Positions 15,840 to 25,543 of a stretch of 64,000 nt of DNA are shown piece after piece. The stretch spans positions 1 through 64,000 of the forward strand of contig NZ_JACVVX010000009.1 of the NCBI RefSeq assembly GCF_014534685.1. The letters run 5' to 3'. This DNA comes from Oryzicola mucosus (GTDB lineage Bacteria; Pseudomonadota; Alphaproteobacteria; Rhizobiales; Rhizobiaceae). The notes under the pieces are model-generated. The model was not told the DNA's origin. It saw only the letters and a program-made list of their open reading frames with translations, and did no database searches. The position numbers were made by a program, and so were the translations under genes. Position 1 is the first letter of the stretch, and each line of letters begins with the position of its first letter.

Positions 15840-18523
15840 GTAATCTCGCCCCTCGCTTCACTTCCCGGAAACCGCATCACGACGCGCGTTCCCCGCTTCT
15901 TGAGCGCCGGGCTCTCCGCATGGATCCTGCCGCCCATGGCCTCGACGAAACCGCGGGCGATGGAGAGGCCTAGTCCCGTACCGGGTGAGCGTCCATCCGG
16001 CTTTCCCCTGCGATAAAATTTTTCGAAGATTCGATCCAGGTCTTCAGGCGGAATGCCCTTCCCGTGATCGGTGACCGAGATCAGCACATCCTTGCCGTCG
16101 CGACGGGCATAGACGTTGATCGGTTCGTCGCCGCCATATTTCACGGCATTGTCCAGAAGGTTGAACAGGACCTGGCCGATCAGCACGCTGTCGCCTCGGA
16201 TCAGCGGAAGGTCCGCGGCAATACCTGTCTCAACGATCCGTCCCGGTGCGTATTTACGCGTGCGCTCGACGGCGGACTGCACGACGTCGGCAATATCCAC
16301 CCAGTCCTGTTTCGGCTTCAGCGTGCCTGCCTCGATCCGCGTCATGTCAAGCAGATTGGCGACGAAACGGCTCATGCGGCCGCTCTCCTCCTCGATCGAT
16401 TGGAGAAGATCGTCGCGGTTCTCCGGCGTCATGCGCTCGCCGAGCTGGCGAAGACCGGTGACGGCACCGGTGATCGTTGCCAGCGGCGTGCGCAGATCAT
16501 GGGAGATCGAGGACAGCAGGGCCTCGCGGTAGCGTTCGCCTTCCAGCCTTGCCGCCTGCTCGACGGTTTCGTCGGCGAGACGCGCCCTGTCGAGCGCGAT
16601 CGCCGTCTGGTCAAGGATGGCAGTCAGCGCGCGTTCGGCATTCAGGTCGAGCCTCTCTCCGGAATGTTCGATGCCGCAAACCCCGACGATTCCGTGCGGC
16701 CCGAGCAGCGGCCGGAATTCGAAGCGGCTGTTGGGCAGCGTTCCCGTACCATGGCCGGCGGGCTCCCGCTTGTCGTGCGTCCAGCGGGCGGCCGTCATGT
16801 CGGTGACGTCGAGCTCGGCATCCGGTGGCCAGGCAGCGGCCACACCAAGATCGCCCTTGCGCGGGACAAGCAGCACAACCTTGCGCTTGAGGCGCGCCTG
16901 CAATTGCGAGACGGCGAGCCAGATCGCATCCTCGCCCTTTCCCGTGCTCGCGAGCTTGCGGGAGAAATCATAAAGCGATTGCAGCGCGGTTGCGCGGATT
17001 CGCGCGACTTCTGCCTGTTCGCGGATGCGCGAGGCAAGACCCCCTGCAATGATGGCCACGGCAAGAAAAACGAAGAGCGCGAAGACCTCATGCGGAGCGG
17101 CAATGGTGAAGGTATGGCGGGGGTCGATGAAGAAGAAATTATAGGCCAGCGCCGACAGGACTGCGGCCAGGAATGCCGCTGCATAGCCGCCGACCACGGA
17201 GGCACCCAGTACGGCGAGCAGAAAGAGCAAGGATATGTTCGGCAGTTGGACGAAGACATCAATCCCCTTGCCCAGCGCCGTCGTCAGGGCGACGAAACCG
17301 AGTGCCCAGATGGCCGATTGTCTCAGCGCCTTGGCTCGAGGCAGGCTCATGGACGGGCGTACGCGGTCGGCGGCCGCTCCGTCTTGCGTCACGATGTGGA
17401 CGCCGAGACCTGACGCCCTGGACGCCAGTGCATCGGGCAGCGACCGGGTGACGAGCTTCTGCCAGCGGCTCCGTTTGCGCGTGCCAATCACGATCTGGGT
17501 GGCGTGCTCGCGGCGTGCGAGCTTGAGTATCTCCTCGACAAAGTCATTGCCGATGATCCGGCGCGTTTCCGCACCGAGCTGTTCGGCGAGGCGAAACAGC
17601 GTCTCTATCCGTTGCAGGCGCTCCGGCGTCTCAACCTCTCGATCCGCGCGTTCGATCGAGACCACCAGCCAGGGGGCGTTGAGACCGGAGGCGAGCCGGC
17701 TCGCCACCCGCACGACCTTCTCCGAGAGGGGATCGGAGCCAACGCAGACGATGAGGCGTTCGCCCGTGGCCCAGGGGCCGTCTATGGCATTCTGCTTGAG
17801 ATAGTCGACCATCTGATCGTCGACCCGGTCGGCAGTACGGCGCAGCGCCAGTTCGCGCAGCGCCGTCAGATTGCCGAGGCGGAAGAAGCGGTCGACGGCG
17901 CGGGTGGCGCTTTCGGGCAGGTAGACCTTGCCGTCCTTCAATCGCTCGATCAACTCAGACGGGGCGAGGTCGACCAGCAACACCTCGTCGGCCCGCTTGA
18001 GGACGATGTCAGGCACGCGCTCGCGCACCGTGACGCCGGTGATCTGGGCGACAAGATCGGCCAGGCTTTCCAAATGCTGGATGTTGAGCGCCGTCCAGAC
18101 ATCGATGCCGGCTGATATCAGCTCCTCGATATCCTGATGCCGCTTCGGGTGCCGACTGTCCTCAGGGTTGGAATGGGCGAGTTCATCGACGATGACGATA
18201 CGCGGGCGCCGTTCGAGCGCCGCATCAAGGTCGAACTCTTCGAGCATGCGGCCGCGATGGGCGACTCTGCGGCGCGGCAGGACTTCGAGGCCGTCGAGCA
18301 AGGCTGCCGTCTCGCTGCGGCCATGGGTCTCGACCAGCCCGACGACGACATCCAAGCCGTCCGCCTTGAGGCGCTTGGCTCGCGAGAGCATCGCATAGGT
18401 TTTGCCGACGCCGGGAGCAGCCCCCAGAAAAACGGTCAGCTTGCCCCGGCGGTCCTTATCCGCCAGAGCAAGCAGGGCATCGGGATCGGGACGCCGGTCG
18501 TCTCTACGGTCGTCATCCGCCAT
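15836..18523 (-). CDS. kdpD: KdpD, K+-sensing histidine kinase
   Basis: An 895-residue membrane sensor kinase of normal length. Domains in order: N-terminal KdpD domain with Walker A GAAPGVGKT (34-42) and DELAHSNPEDSRHPKR; a Usp-like domain (about 245-370); the four-segment DUF4118 membrane region (about 395-500); a GAF-like region; a dimerisation domain with phosphoacceptor His675 in SSISHDLRTP; and a HATPase domain (NLLDNAVKYG, DHGKGIPPEDL, GTGLGLSIARGF). It autophosphorylates at low K+ and passes phosphate to KdpE, or acts as its phosphatase. It lies 15 bases after kdpC and overlaps kdpE by four. Confidence 0.96.
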   Translation of the reverse strand: MADDDRRDDRRPDPDALLALADKDRRGKLTVFLGAAPGVGKTYAMLSRAKRLKADGLDVVVGLVETHGRSETAALLDGLEVLPRRRVAHRGRMLEEFDLDAALERRPRIVIVDELAHSNPEDSRHPKRHQDIEELISAGIDVWTALNIQHLESLADLVAQITGVTVRERVPDIVLKRADEVLLVDLAPSELIERLKDGKVYLPESATRAVDRFFRLGNLTALRELALRRTADRVDDQMVDYLKQNAIDGPWATGERLIVCVGSDPLSEKVVRVASRLASGLNAPWLVVSIERADREVETPERLQRIETLFRLAEQLGAETRRIIGNDFVEEILKLARREHATQIVIGTRKRSRWQKLVTRSLPDALASRASGLGVHIVTQDGAAADRVRPSMSLPRAKALRQSAIWALGFVALTTALGKGIDVFVQLPNISLLFLLAVLGASVVGGYAAAFLAAVLSALAYNFFFIDPRHTFTIAAPHEVFALFVFLAVAIIAGGLASRIREQAEVARIRATALQSLYDFSRKLASTGKGEDAIWLAVSQLQARLKRKVVLLVPRKGDLGVAAAWPPDAELDVTDMTAARWTHDKREPAGHGTGTLPNSRFEFRPLLGPHGIVGVCGIEHSGERLDLNAERALTAILDQTAIALDRARLADETVEQAARLEGERYREALLSSISHDLRTPLATITGAVTGLRQLGERMTPENRDDLLQSIEEESGRMSRFVANLLDMTRIEAGTLKPKQDWVDIADVVQSAVERTRKYAPGRIVETGIAADLPLIRGDSVLIGQVLFNLLDNAVKYGGDEPINVYARRDGKDVLISVTDHGKGIPPEDLDRIFEKFYRRGKPDGRSPGTGLGLSIARGFVEAMGGRIHAESPALKKRGTRVVMRFPGSEARGEIT

Positions 18524-18538
18524 TCAAGAACTCACATA

Positions 18539-19102
18539 TTACAGGGCATCGAGGGCCAGGTTGAGCTCTAGCACATTGACCCTTTCTTGGCCGATAACGC
18601 CGAAGGTGGGATTTGCGGTTTGCTGCGCGACGAGCGATGCGACGGCAGCGGTTTCCAGCCCCCTCGCCTGCGCAACACGTTTGATTTGGGCTCGGGCAAA
18701 GGCCGGCGAGATATGCGGGTCTAGGCCCGAGCCGGAGGCTGTCACCGCGTCGGCTGGAACGGGCTGCACAATGCCAGTTTTGGTCAACCGGGCGACATCG
18801 GCGATGACACGCTCCTTCAGCTTGACCGAGGTGGTGCCGAGGTTCGAACCGGACGAGGCCGCAGCGTTGTAGGGGTCCGGACCGGTCGCCGAGGGGCGTG
18901 GCCAAAAGTAGCGATCCGAGGTGAAGGTCTGACCGATAAGCGCCGAACCGACGACCGTTCCATCGCGCTCAATCAGGCTGCCATTAGCCCCTGACGGCAT
19001 CACTGCCTGGGCAATGCCGTTGACCGCCAGCGGATAGGCGAGACCGGTGAGAGCGGTCATGGCGACAACGAGAGTGATTGCGGGTCTGATATGGTTGAGC
19101 AT
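18539..19102 (-). CDS. kdpC: KdpC, K+-transporting ATPase subunit C
   Basis: A 187-residue subunit with one N-terminal membrane helix (IRPAITLVVAMTALTGLAYPL) and the family signatures GSALIGQTF, FWPRPSAT and YNAAASSGSNLG. The C-terminal part has GLDPHISPAFA and VNVLELNLAL. KdpC is required for assembly and activity of the KdpFABC complex in the inner membrane. The gene follows kdpB with only two bases between stop and start. Confidence 0.96.
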   Translation of the reverse strand: MLNHIRPAITLVVAMTALTGLAYPLAVNGIAQAVMPSGANGSLIERDGTVVGSALIGQTFTSDRYFWPRPSATGPDPYNAAASSGSNLGTTSVKLKERVIADVARLTKTGIVQPVPADAVTASGSGLDPHISPAFARAQIKRVAQARGLETAAVASLVAQQTANPTFGVIGQERVNVLELNLALDAL

Positions 19103-19104
19103 GA

Positions 19105-21141
19105 TTACACCAGATGAAGAGCGCTGACGGCGAGATCGATGACCTTGATGCCGGCAAAGGGAAGGACGAGCCCGCCGAGACCGTAGACCAGCAGGTTGCG
19201 GCGAAGCAGCGCTGCGGCACCCGACGGACGGTAAGCCACGCCTTTCAGAGCCAGGGGGATGAGCGCCACGATGATCAGCGCGTTGAAGATGACGGCCGAG
19301 AGGATGGCCGACTGCGGCGAGGTGAGCCCCATCACATTGAGCGCTTTAAGGGCCGGATAGGTGGCGACGAACAGCGCCGGGATGATGGCGAAGTATTTGG
19401 CGACGTCATTGGCGATCGAAAACGTCGTGAGCGACCCGCGTGTCATCAGGAGCTGCTTGCCGATCTCGACGATCTCGATGAGCTTGGTCGGGCTGGAATC
19501 GAGATCCACCATATTGGCGGCCTCACGGGCGGCCTGAGTGCCGGTCTGCATGGCAACCCCAACATCGGCCTGGGCAAGCGCCGGCGCATCGTTGGTGCCG
19601 TCGCCGCACATAGCGATGAGCCGACCGCCCTGCTGCTCGCGGCGGATATAGGCGAGCTTGTCCTCCGGTGTTGCCTGCGCGAGGAAATCGTCGACGCCGG
19701 CCTCCGAGGCAATGGCAGCTGCTGTCACAGGGTTGTCGCCGGTCACCATGACCGTGCGGATGCCCATGGCGCGCAGTGCCGCGAAGCGTTCCTTGATGCC
19801 CGGCTTGACGACATCCTTAAGGTGGATGACGCCGAGCAGACGGTCTCCATCGGCAACGCCGAGCGGCGTGCCGCCAGTGCGGGCGACCTGGTCCACAGCG
19901 CGGCGGAATTCGGTCGGCGCATGCTGCTCGGTGAGACCGGCAAACTTCAAGACCGCATCGACGGCACCTTTGCGAAGACGACGCTGACCGATGTCGACAC
20001 CCGAAAGGCGCGTTTCGGCAGTGAAGCCGATCACGGCATCGAACTCGGCCTTCGGCATGGGTACGCCGAACTCGCCTGTCGCCAGCGCCACCACCGAGCG
20101 TCCCTCGGGCGTTTCGTCGGAGAGCGAGGCGATCAGTGCTGCCTCTGCCAGTTCCGTCGGCGTGACGCCAGGGGCGGCGAGGAAGTCGCTCGCCATGCGG
20201 TTGCCGAAGGTAATCGTGCCCGTCTTATCGAGGAGCAGCGTGTCGACGTCGCCGGCAGCTTCGACGGCGCGGCCGGAGGTGGCGATCACGTTGAAGCGCA
20301 CCAGACGATCCATGCCGGCGATGCCGATGGCGGACAACAGTCCGCCGATCGTGGTCGGGATCAGCGTGACGAGAAGCGCTGCCAGCACCGTGACCGAGAG
20401 AACCGTGCCGGAATAGCCGGCAAGACCCCAGATCGCGACGCAGACGAACAGGAAGATCAGCGTCAGGCCCGAGAGCAGGATCGACAAAGCGATCTCGTTG
20501 GGTGTCTTCTGGCGCTGGGCGCCTTCGATCAGCGCGATCATCCGGTCGACGAAGGAGGAGCCGGGCTGGACGGTGATCCTGATCTTGATCTCGTCGGACA
20601 GAACCTGCGTGCCGCCGGTGACTGCCGAACGGTCACCACCGGATTCGCGGATAACGGGGGCGGATTCGCCGGTGATGGCACTTTCGTTGACCGAGGCGAC
20701 ACCCTCGATCACTTCGCCATCGCCGGGGATCAGCTCGCCGGCTGCGACCAGCACGATGTCGCCGACCTTGAGGCTGGAGGCAGGAACGGTCTCCGTCTTG
20801 CCGTTGGAGCCGAGCCGGCGGGCAATGAGTTCGGATTTGGTCTTTTTCAGGCTGTCGGCCTGGGCGCGGCCACGGCCCTCGGCCACAGCTTCAGCGAAGG
20901 TGGCAAAGAGCACGGTGAACCAGAGCCAGGCGGCGATCTGGCCGGAGAAGCCTGCCTCGCCCGAATTTGAGGCGAGGTCGCGGATGAAGAGGATCGTCAC
21001 GACGATGGCGACGATCTCGGTCACGAAGATGACCGGGTTGCGCAGAAGCTTTCGCGGATCGAGCTTGACGAACGCGTCGCGGATCGCCGGAAACAGGATC
21101 TCGGGGTCGAGAAGACCTGATGCTTTTTGGTCTTTTGACAT
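19105..21141 (-). CDS. kdpB: KdpB, K+-transporting P-type ATPase catalytic subunit
   Basis: A 678-residue P-type ATPase that hydrolyses ATP to drive K+ uptake through KdpA. Visible motifs: TGESAPVI in the actuator domain, the phosphorylation site DKTGTIT with Asp305, KGAVDAVL in the nucleotide-binding domain, MVTGDNP, and the hinge [16 protein letters not shown]. Length and motif order match the family. It lies ten bases after kdpA. Confidence 0.97.
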   Translation of the reverse strand: MSKDQKASGLLDPEILFPAIRDAFVKLDPRKLLRNPVIFVTEIVAIVVTILFIRDLASNSGEAGFSGQIAAWLWFTVLFATFAEAVAEGRGRAQADSLKKTKSELIARRLGSNGKTETVPASSLKVGDIVLVAAGELIPGDGEVIEGVASVNESAITGESAPVIRESGGDRSAVTGGTQVLSDEIKIRITVQPGSSFVDRMIALIEGAQRQKTPNEIALSILLSGLTLIFLFVCVAIWGLAGYSGTVLSVTVLAALLVTLIPTTIGGLLSAIGIAGMDRLVRFNVIATSGRAVEAAGDVDTLLLDKTGTITFGNRMASDFLAAPGVTPTELAEAALIASLSDETPEGRSVVALATGEFGVPMPKAEFDAVIGFTAETRLSGVDIGQRRLRKGAVDAVLKFAGLTEQHAPTEFRRAVDQVARTGGTPLGVADGDRLLGVIHLKDVVKPGIKERFAALRAMGIRTVMVTGDNPVTAAAIASEAGVDDFLAQATPEDKLAYIRREQQGGRLIAMCGDGTNDAPALAQADVGVAMQTGTQAAREAANMVDLDSSPTKLIEIVEIGKQLLMTRGSLTTFSIANDVAKYFAIIPALFVATYPALKALNVMGLTSPQSAILSAVIFNALIIVALIPLALKGVAYRPSGAAALLRRNLLVYGLGGLVLPFAGIKVIDLAVSALHLV

Positions 21142-21151
21142 GATGGGTCCT

Positions 21152-22861
21152 TTAGAAGGTCTGGCCGGCGAGCATGGCGAAGTGTTCGACGATCGGGCCG
21201 AGCACCAGTGCGGGCAGGAATTGCAGGCCGCCGAGAATGAGGATGATGCCGATCAGGAGGCCGACGAAGAGCGGGCCGTCGGTCGGGAACGTCCCAGCGG
21301 AAGCAGGCGACTTCACCTTGGCGGCGAGTGATCCGGCAATCGCCATGACCGGCACGACATAGGCGAAGCGACCAAGCAGCATCGCGATGCCAAGCGTGGT
21401 GTTGTACCAGGGCGTGTTGCCAGACAGACCGCCGAAGGCCGAGCCGTTGTTGCCGGCAGCCGAGGTATAGGCATAGAGGATTTCCGACAGTCCGTGCGGG
21501 CCAGCCGTGCCGACGCTCGCCACTGCAAAAGGCAGCATGGCGGAGACTGCCGTGAAGCCGAGGATGGCGAGCGGCAGGATGAGCACGGCGAGCATGGCGA
21601 ACTTCATCTCGCGTCCCTCGATTTTCTTGCCGAGGAATTCCGGCGTGCGCCCGACCATCAGCCCGGCGACGAAGACGGAGAGAATTGCGAAAATCAGCAT
21701 GCCGTAGAGACCCGAACCGACGCCGCCCGGCAGCACTTCGCCAAGCTGGATTAGGAACATCGGCACGAGACCGCCAAACCCGGTGAACGAGCCATGCATG
21801 CCGTTGACGCCGCCATCAGAAAGGCCCGTCGTGACGGCGGCATAAAGTGCCGTCATCGCCTGACCGAAGCGGGCTTCCTTGCCTTCCATATTGCCGAGCG
21901 CGGGATCGACACCGATGGCCGTCAGAATGGTGTTACCCTGAGACTCCGCCCAATAGGTCACGGCGACGCCTGTGATCAGCAGAACCGCCATGGCCGAGAT
22001 CAGTGCCCAGCCTTGGCGACGGTTTCCGACCATCTGGCCGAAGGCGTATACGAGGGCTGACGAGATCGACAGCATGGCGAAGATGTTGAGATAGTTCGAC
22101 CAGGCACTCGGATTTTCGAAAGGGTGAGCAGCATTGACGTTGAAGAAGCCGCCGCCATTGGTGCCGAGCTGCTTGATCGCCTCCTGAGACGCGACGGGTC
22201 CTAGCGAAATCACTTGGTTGGCACCTTCGAGTGTCGTCGCCGTCACCGATCCATCGAGCGTCTGCGGCAGGCCCATCGCGACGAAGGCGAGCGCCACGAC
22301 GATTGCGAGCGGCAGCAGCACGTAGAGCGTGGCTCTCGTCATATCGACCCAGAAATTGCCAAGCGTTGGGACCTTGGAGCGGGCAAGCGCGCGGGTAACG
22401 GCAACGGCAAGTGCCATGCCGGTCGCGGCCGAGAGGAAGTTCTGCACGGTGAGGCCAGCCATCTGGGAGAAATGGCTCATCGTCGTCTCGCCGCCGTAGT
22501 TCTGCCAGTTGGTGTTGGTGACGAAGGAGACAGCCGTGTTGAACGCGAGATCCGAAGGCAGACCGGGGAACCCTTGAGGGTTGAGCGGCAGATAGGCCTG
22601 CAGCCGCAGCATGGCGTAGAGCGCCAAAAAGCCCGCCAGCGAGAAGGTCAGCATGGCGAGCGTATAGCCGAGCCAGCTCTGTTCCTTCTCGGGGCTGATG
22701 CCGCTCACGCGGTAGAGATCACGCTCCATGCGGCCGAGCACGGGAGACAAAAAGGTCCGCTCGCCGGAAAACACCCTGGCCATGTAGAGGCCAAGTGGTT
22801 TGATGACGAGGAGGACGGCGAGGAAAAGGAGGCTGATCTGCAGCCATCCGACAAGGGTCAT
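21152..22861 (-). CDS. kdpA: KdpA, K+-binding and channel subunit
   Basis: A 569-residue, roughly ten-helix membrane protein of the superfamily of K+ transporters, carrying the selectivity filter of the Kdp complex. Filter and pore loops are visible around [47 protein letters not shown] and [14 protein letters not shown], each with the conserved glycines. It starts 14 bases after the kdpF stop. Confidence 0.97.
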   Translation of the reverse strand: MTLVGWLQISLLFLAVLLVIKPLGLYMARVFSGERTFLSPVLGRMERDLYRVSGISPEKEQSWLGYTLAMLTFSLAGFLALYAMLRLQAYLPLNPQGFPGLPSDLAFNTAVSFVTNTNWQNYGGETTMSHFSQMAGLTVQNFLSAATGMALAVAVTRALARSKVPTLGNFWVDMTRATLYVLLPLAIVVALAFVAMGLPQTLDGSVTATTLEGANQVISLGPVASQEAIKQLGTNGGGFFNVNAAHPFENPSAWSNYLNIFAMLSISSALVYAFGQMVGNRRQGWALISAMAVLLITGVAVTYWAESQGNTILTAIGVDPALGNMEGKEARFGQAMTALYAAVTTGLSDGGVNGMHGSFTGFGGLVPMFLIQLGEVLPGGVGSGLYGMLIFAILSVFVAGLMVGRTPEFLGKKIEGREMKFAMLAVLILPLAILGFTAVSAMLPFAVASVGTAGPHGLSEILYAYTSAAGNNGSAFGGLSGNTPWYNTTLGIAMLLGRFAYVVPVMAIAGSLAAKVKSPASAGTFPTDGPLFVGLLIGIILILGGLQFLPALVLGPIVEHFAMLAGQTF

Positions 22862-22875
22862 GGATCTGCTCCCGA

Positions 22876-22962
22876 TCAGAAGCGTTCGGGACGCAGGAGC
22901 GTCACGACGAGATAGACGCCAAGGGCAATGGCGACAGCGAGGCCGAAGAGGGGTTCAAGCAT
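22876..22962 (-). CDS. kdpF: KdpF, small stabilising subunit
   Basis: A 28-residue hydrophobic peptide starting [18 protein letters not shown] and ending LRPERF, the classic KdpF pattern of one membrane helix with an Arg-Pro-Glu-Arg-Phe tail. KdpF stabilises the KdpABC complex in the membrane. The start is preceded by GAGG inside the overlapping upstream junction. It is too short for most gene finders but lies exactly where kdpF is expected, 14 bases before kdpA. Confidence 0.93.
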   Translation of the reverse strand: MLEPLFGLAVAIALGVYLVVTLLRPERF

Positions 22963-22973
22963 TTGCGTTGCCC

Positions 22974-23057
22974 TCAAAGCCGGTCGAGCGCGCGGGCGTA
23001 AAATGCGAGCACCAGAAGCGTGCCAGAGCCGAGCGCGATAAATATGAAGTCGGACAT
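22974..23057 (-). CDS. 27-residue membrane peptide upstream of kdpF
   Basis: A 27-residue frame, MSDFIFIALGSGTLLVLAFY followed by ARALDRL, preceded by AGGAG at good spacing (ACAGGAGATTCGGAC before ATG). Its TGA is followed after only 11 bases by the kdpF ATG, so it is the first gene of the kdp operon. It forms one predicted membrane helix flanked by an acidic N-terminus and a basic C-terminus. I know of no assigned function; a second KdpF-like stabiliser of the complex, or a translational leader, are both possible. Confidence 0.75.
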   Translation of the reverse strand: MSDFIFIALGSGTLLVLAFYARALDRL

Positions 23058-23472
23058 GTCCGAATCTCCTGTTGATACGACAGACAGGATTAAGGGCGCT
23101 TCAGGTCAGACTTCGATTGGGAAGAGCTGGGAGGGGAATAAAGAAAAGATCAGGATGCGCCCGGTACGCCAACGAACGCGCGATGGCGGCGGTGGCCACA
23201 GCACGGAGCGGTGCCTTGTGCCGCCCGAGCGACATGTCTGTTTATCGGGGCGAGGCCTTCATCGGGAACGACCGAAATGGGCGCTTGTTGCAGACTGGCA
23301 GCAGAGGGGCCGAAACCTGACGGTTCGGTTGATGGTCATGATAGCGGATAGCAGCTGTTCGTGGAGTCATCGTTGCCGGCACAATCTTCCGACCCAACTT
23401 GTGACGACCTCGACAGTGGTGGTCGACAGGTCAGCATACCGCCAACTGACGCGATGATCCGCCGCCATTCCT
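23058..23472. other. Intergenic region holding the kdp promoter
   Basis: About 415 bases between the first kdp gene and the end of a GNAT gene on the same strand. The kdp promoter and KdpE site must lie here, but I could not pick them out. No protein-like frame was found. Confidence 0.5.
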
Positions 23473-23928
23473 CTACGACCGACGCAGTACGTGGTGCCAT
23501 TCAGGATGGCGTCCGATCTGGGCTTTTGCAAAAAGGCACAGCGGAATGATCTCGATCCCGTCGCGCCGCGCATCCTCGATCCCCTGACGCACCAGTCGCT
23601 CGCCGACTTTGCGGCCACGCAAGGCCGCGGGAACCTCTGTATGGTCGATGATGATCAAGTCGTCGCCGACCCGGCTGTAGGTCATTTCCACCTCAATTCC
23701 ATCGACGACCAGACGGTAGCGCCCCTTCGACGGGCCACCTTCCTGCTCGACCTTCTCGTTGCCCACCAAACGGGCAACAACCCACTCTGGAGGCCTAGAT
23801 TTGGTGTTTTCCGAGGCTGGCAAAGCGGCAAAGTTGAGCGGATTCAGATGAACGGTCGGCAAATGCCGACTGTGTTGTTTTGGCGCTTTCCCTAGAGTCT
23901 CTATCGCAGAATTCATGGAGACGCTCAT
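23473..23928 (-). CDS. GNAT-like acetyltransferase (YjdJ/COG2388 type)
   Basis: Up to 151 residues; the C-terminal 90 match the small acetyltransferase group PF14542: YRLVVDGIEVEMTYSRVGDD, the strand IIIDHTEVPAALRGRKVGE (acetyl-CoA loop RGRKVG), then IIPLCLFAKAQIGRHPEW. These minimal GNAT domains have few known substrates. The start is uncertain: ATG 23928 and 23916 are both possible, and the first 50 or so residues are outside the conserved domain. The upstream end overlaps the start region of the divergent RTX gene, which makes one of the two annotated starts doubtful. Confidence 0.75.
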   Translation of the reverse strand: MSVSMNSAIETLGKAPKQHSRHLPTVHLNPLNFAALPASENTKSRPPEWVVARLVGNEKVEQEGGPSKGRYRLVVDGIEVEMTYSRVGDDLIIIDHTEVPAALRGRKVGERLVRQGIEDARRDGIEIIPLCLFAKAQIGRHPEWHHVLRRS

Positions 23929-25543
23929 GCCCGCACAATATCTTCTACACACCGACTATGTCGGTTCCGGCGATTTCTATACGATCTCCAATCCCAATTC
24001 AGGATATGAGCTTGCAGGATGGGCGATGCTCCATTCGACAAACGGTCGCGTTTTCCTCGCGACGAATGTCGCACCGACCGTGGATCTTTGGGGCGGCACA
24101 ATCGCAAGCTCAGCCGGGACAACCACCGTCCACTACACAACGGCCGCCACCAATGGCTACATCAACGTCGATGGCACAATAAGGAACAGCAACGACGCCG
24201 GCTCTGCAATTCGCATTTGGGGCAGCAGCGCATCGATCCGTGTCGGTGAGGGTGGGAGCATCATCGCCAACGGAGACAGCGGTTACGCGATCACACTGTC
24301 CGTTTCTAGCCCGTCGACACAAGCCAGTATCATCAATAAAGGCTACATTCTCGGCAACACGGCCATTCTGCGTAACGGCTCTGAGAACGTCGTCATCACG
24401 AATAACGGTTCTATAGACATCATTTCCGGCGACGCTTACGTCGACGCTTACGGCGGCTGGGACATCATTACAAATAATGGCCTTATAAGAGGCCGCATCC
24501 TCTTTGGGGGCGGTAACGACTCCTATGACGGCCGACTTGGCAGCCAATTGGGCGGCGTTTATGGCGGCCACGGCAATGACCAGATGATGGGGGGCAGCCA
24601 ATCCGATTACTTCTCTGGGGATGAGAACGACGACTTGCTGCTGGGGTTCGGCGGAGACGACGTCTTAAATGGTGGCGCCGGGAACGACGACCTCAGAGGA
24701 GGAACAGGTGCAGACCGTATGCAAGGCGGGGCTGGTAACGATACCTATGATGTGGACAACGCCGGCGACAACGTCATCGAAATCGATGGCGAGGGTCATG
24801 ACACCATCAACGCAAGCGTCAGCTACTCGCTTGTTGGGCGCTCAGTTGAAACGCTCGATCTCTCCGGCGGCAACATCAACGGTACTGGCAACGAACTCGC
24901 CAACCTGATCGACGGCACATCGGGCAACAACGTATTGGACGGCAAGGCCGGCGCGGATACCCTTATAGGCCATGCGGGGAACGACACGTATTACGTCGAC
25001 AATGCCGGCGATAATGTCGTGGAAGCGAACGGTGAAGGTACCGACAAGGTCATCTCCACGGTCAGCTATACGCTCGCTGGCCGTTATGTCGAAACGCTCG
25101 ACCTCGTGGGGACCGGCAACCTCAATGCCACCGGAAACAAGCTCAATAATGTCCTGGACGGCAACAACGGTTCGAACATTCTGAACGGCATGGCCGGCAA
25201 GGATACGCTGACCGGCAAGGGCGGTGCCGACCGCTTCGTGTTCGATCAGGCGCTTGGGGCGTCGAATGTCGACACGATCACCGATTTCCATGCGCCGGAC
25301 GACAGCATCCGCATCGACAACGCTGTGTTCCTGGGGCTTTCCGCGGGAAATCTGTCGTCCGCCGCGTTCCGGGCGAACACAACGGGCAACGCCGCCGATG
25401 CTTCGGACCGGATCATCTACGAAACAGATACCGGCGAACTCTATTTCGACCGCGACGGCAGCGGCAGCACCTATCAACCGGTCCTGTTCGCCATCCTGTC
25501 GAACCAGGAAACCATAAGCTACAAGGATTTCCTGGTGATCTGA
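23927..25543 (+). CDS. RTX calcium-binding protein
   Basis: A 538-residue protein. The N-terminal 190 residues are rich in N, G, T and S with beta-strand-like repeats (right-handed beta-helix style). From about residue 214 come glycine-rich nonapeptide repeats (GGHGNDQMM, GGAGNDDLR, GGTGADRMQ, GGAGNDTYD) that bind Ca2+ once secreted. Two longer modules repeat the pattern NDTYxVDNAGDNVxE...VSYxLxGRxVETLDL. The end (FDRDGSGSTYQPVLFAIL) resembles C-terminal type I secretion signals. No N-terminal signal peptide is seen, as expected for that route. No type I exporter is encoded nearby. ATG 23927 follows GGAGA; 23915 is an alternative. Confidence 0.9.
   Translation: MPAQYLLHTDYVGSGDFYTISNPNSGYELAGWAMLHSTNGRVFLATNVAPTVDLWGGTIASSAGTTTVHYTTAATNGYINVDGTIRNSNDAGSAIRIWGSSASIRVGEGGSIIANGDSGYAITLSVSSPSTQASIINKGYILGNTAILRNGSENVVITNNGSIDIISGDAYVDAYGGWDIITNNGLIRGRILFGGGNDSYDGRLGSQLGGVYGGHGNDQMMGGSQSDYFSGDENDDLLLGFGGDDVLNGGAGNDDLRGGTGADRMQGGAGNDTYDVDNAGDNVIEIDGEGHDTINASVSYSLVGRSVETLDLSGGNINGTGNELANLIDGTSGNNVLDGKAGADTLIGHAGNDTYYVDNAGDNVVEANGEGTDKVISTVSYTLAGRYVETLDLVGTGNLNATGNKLNNVLDGNNGSNILNGMAGKDTLTGKGGADRFVFDQALGASNVDTITDFHAPDDSIRIDNAVFLGLSAGNLSSAAFRANTTGNAADASDRIIYETDTGELYFDRDGSGSTYQPVLFAILSNQETISYKDFLVI

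Noticed and set aside
16064-17413. 449-codon open frame opposite kdpD
   Set aside because: Antisense to kdpD, with no family features; a compositional shadow.
19114-20970. 618-codon open frame on the plus strand opposite kdpB
   Set aside because: It is exactly antisense to a well-supported P-type ATPase gene and has low-complexity composition rich in R, D, G and H, as expected for a shadow frame in GC-rich DNA.
11939-23360. Similar short words (TGTCTGTTTA, then a GCTGTTC-containing block) near 11.94-12.11 kb and 23.23-23.36 kb
   Set aside because: The words are short and the sequence between them does not align, so a dispersed repeat cannot be supported.
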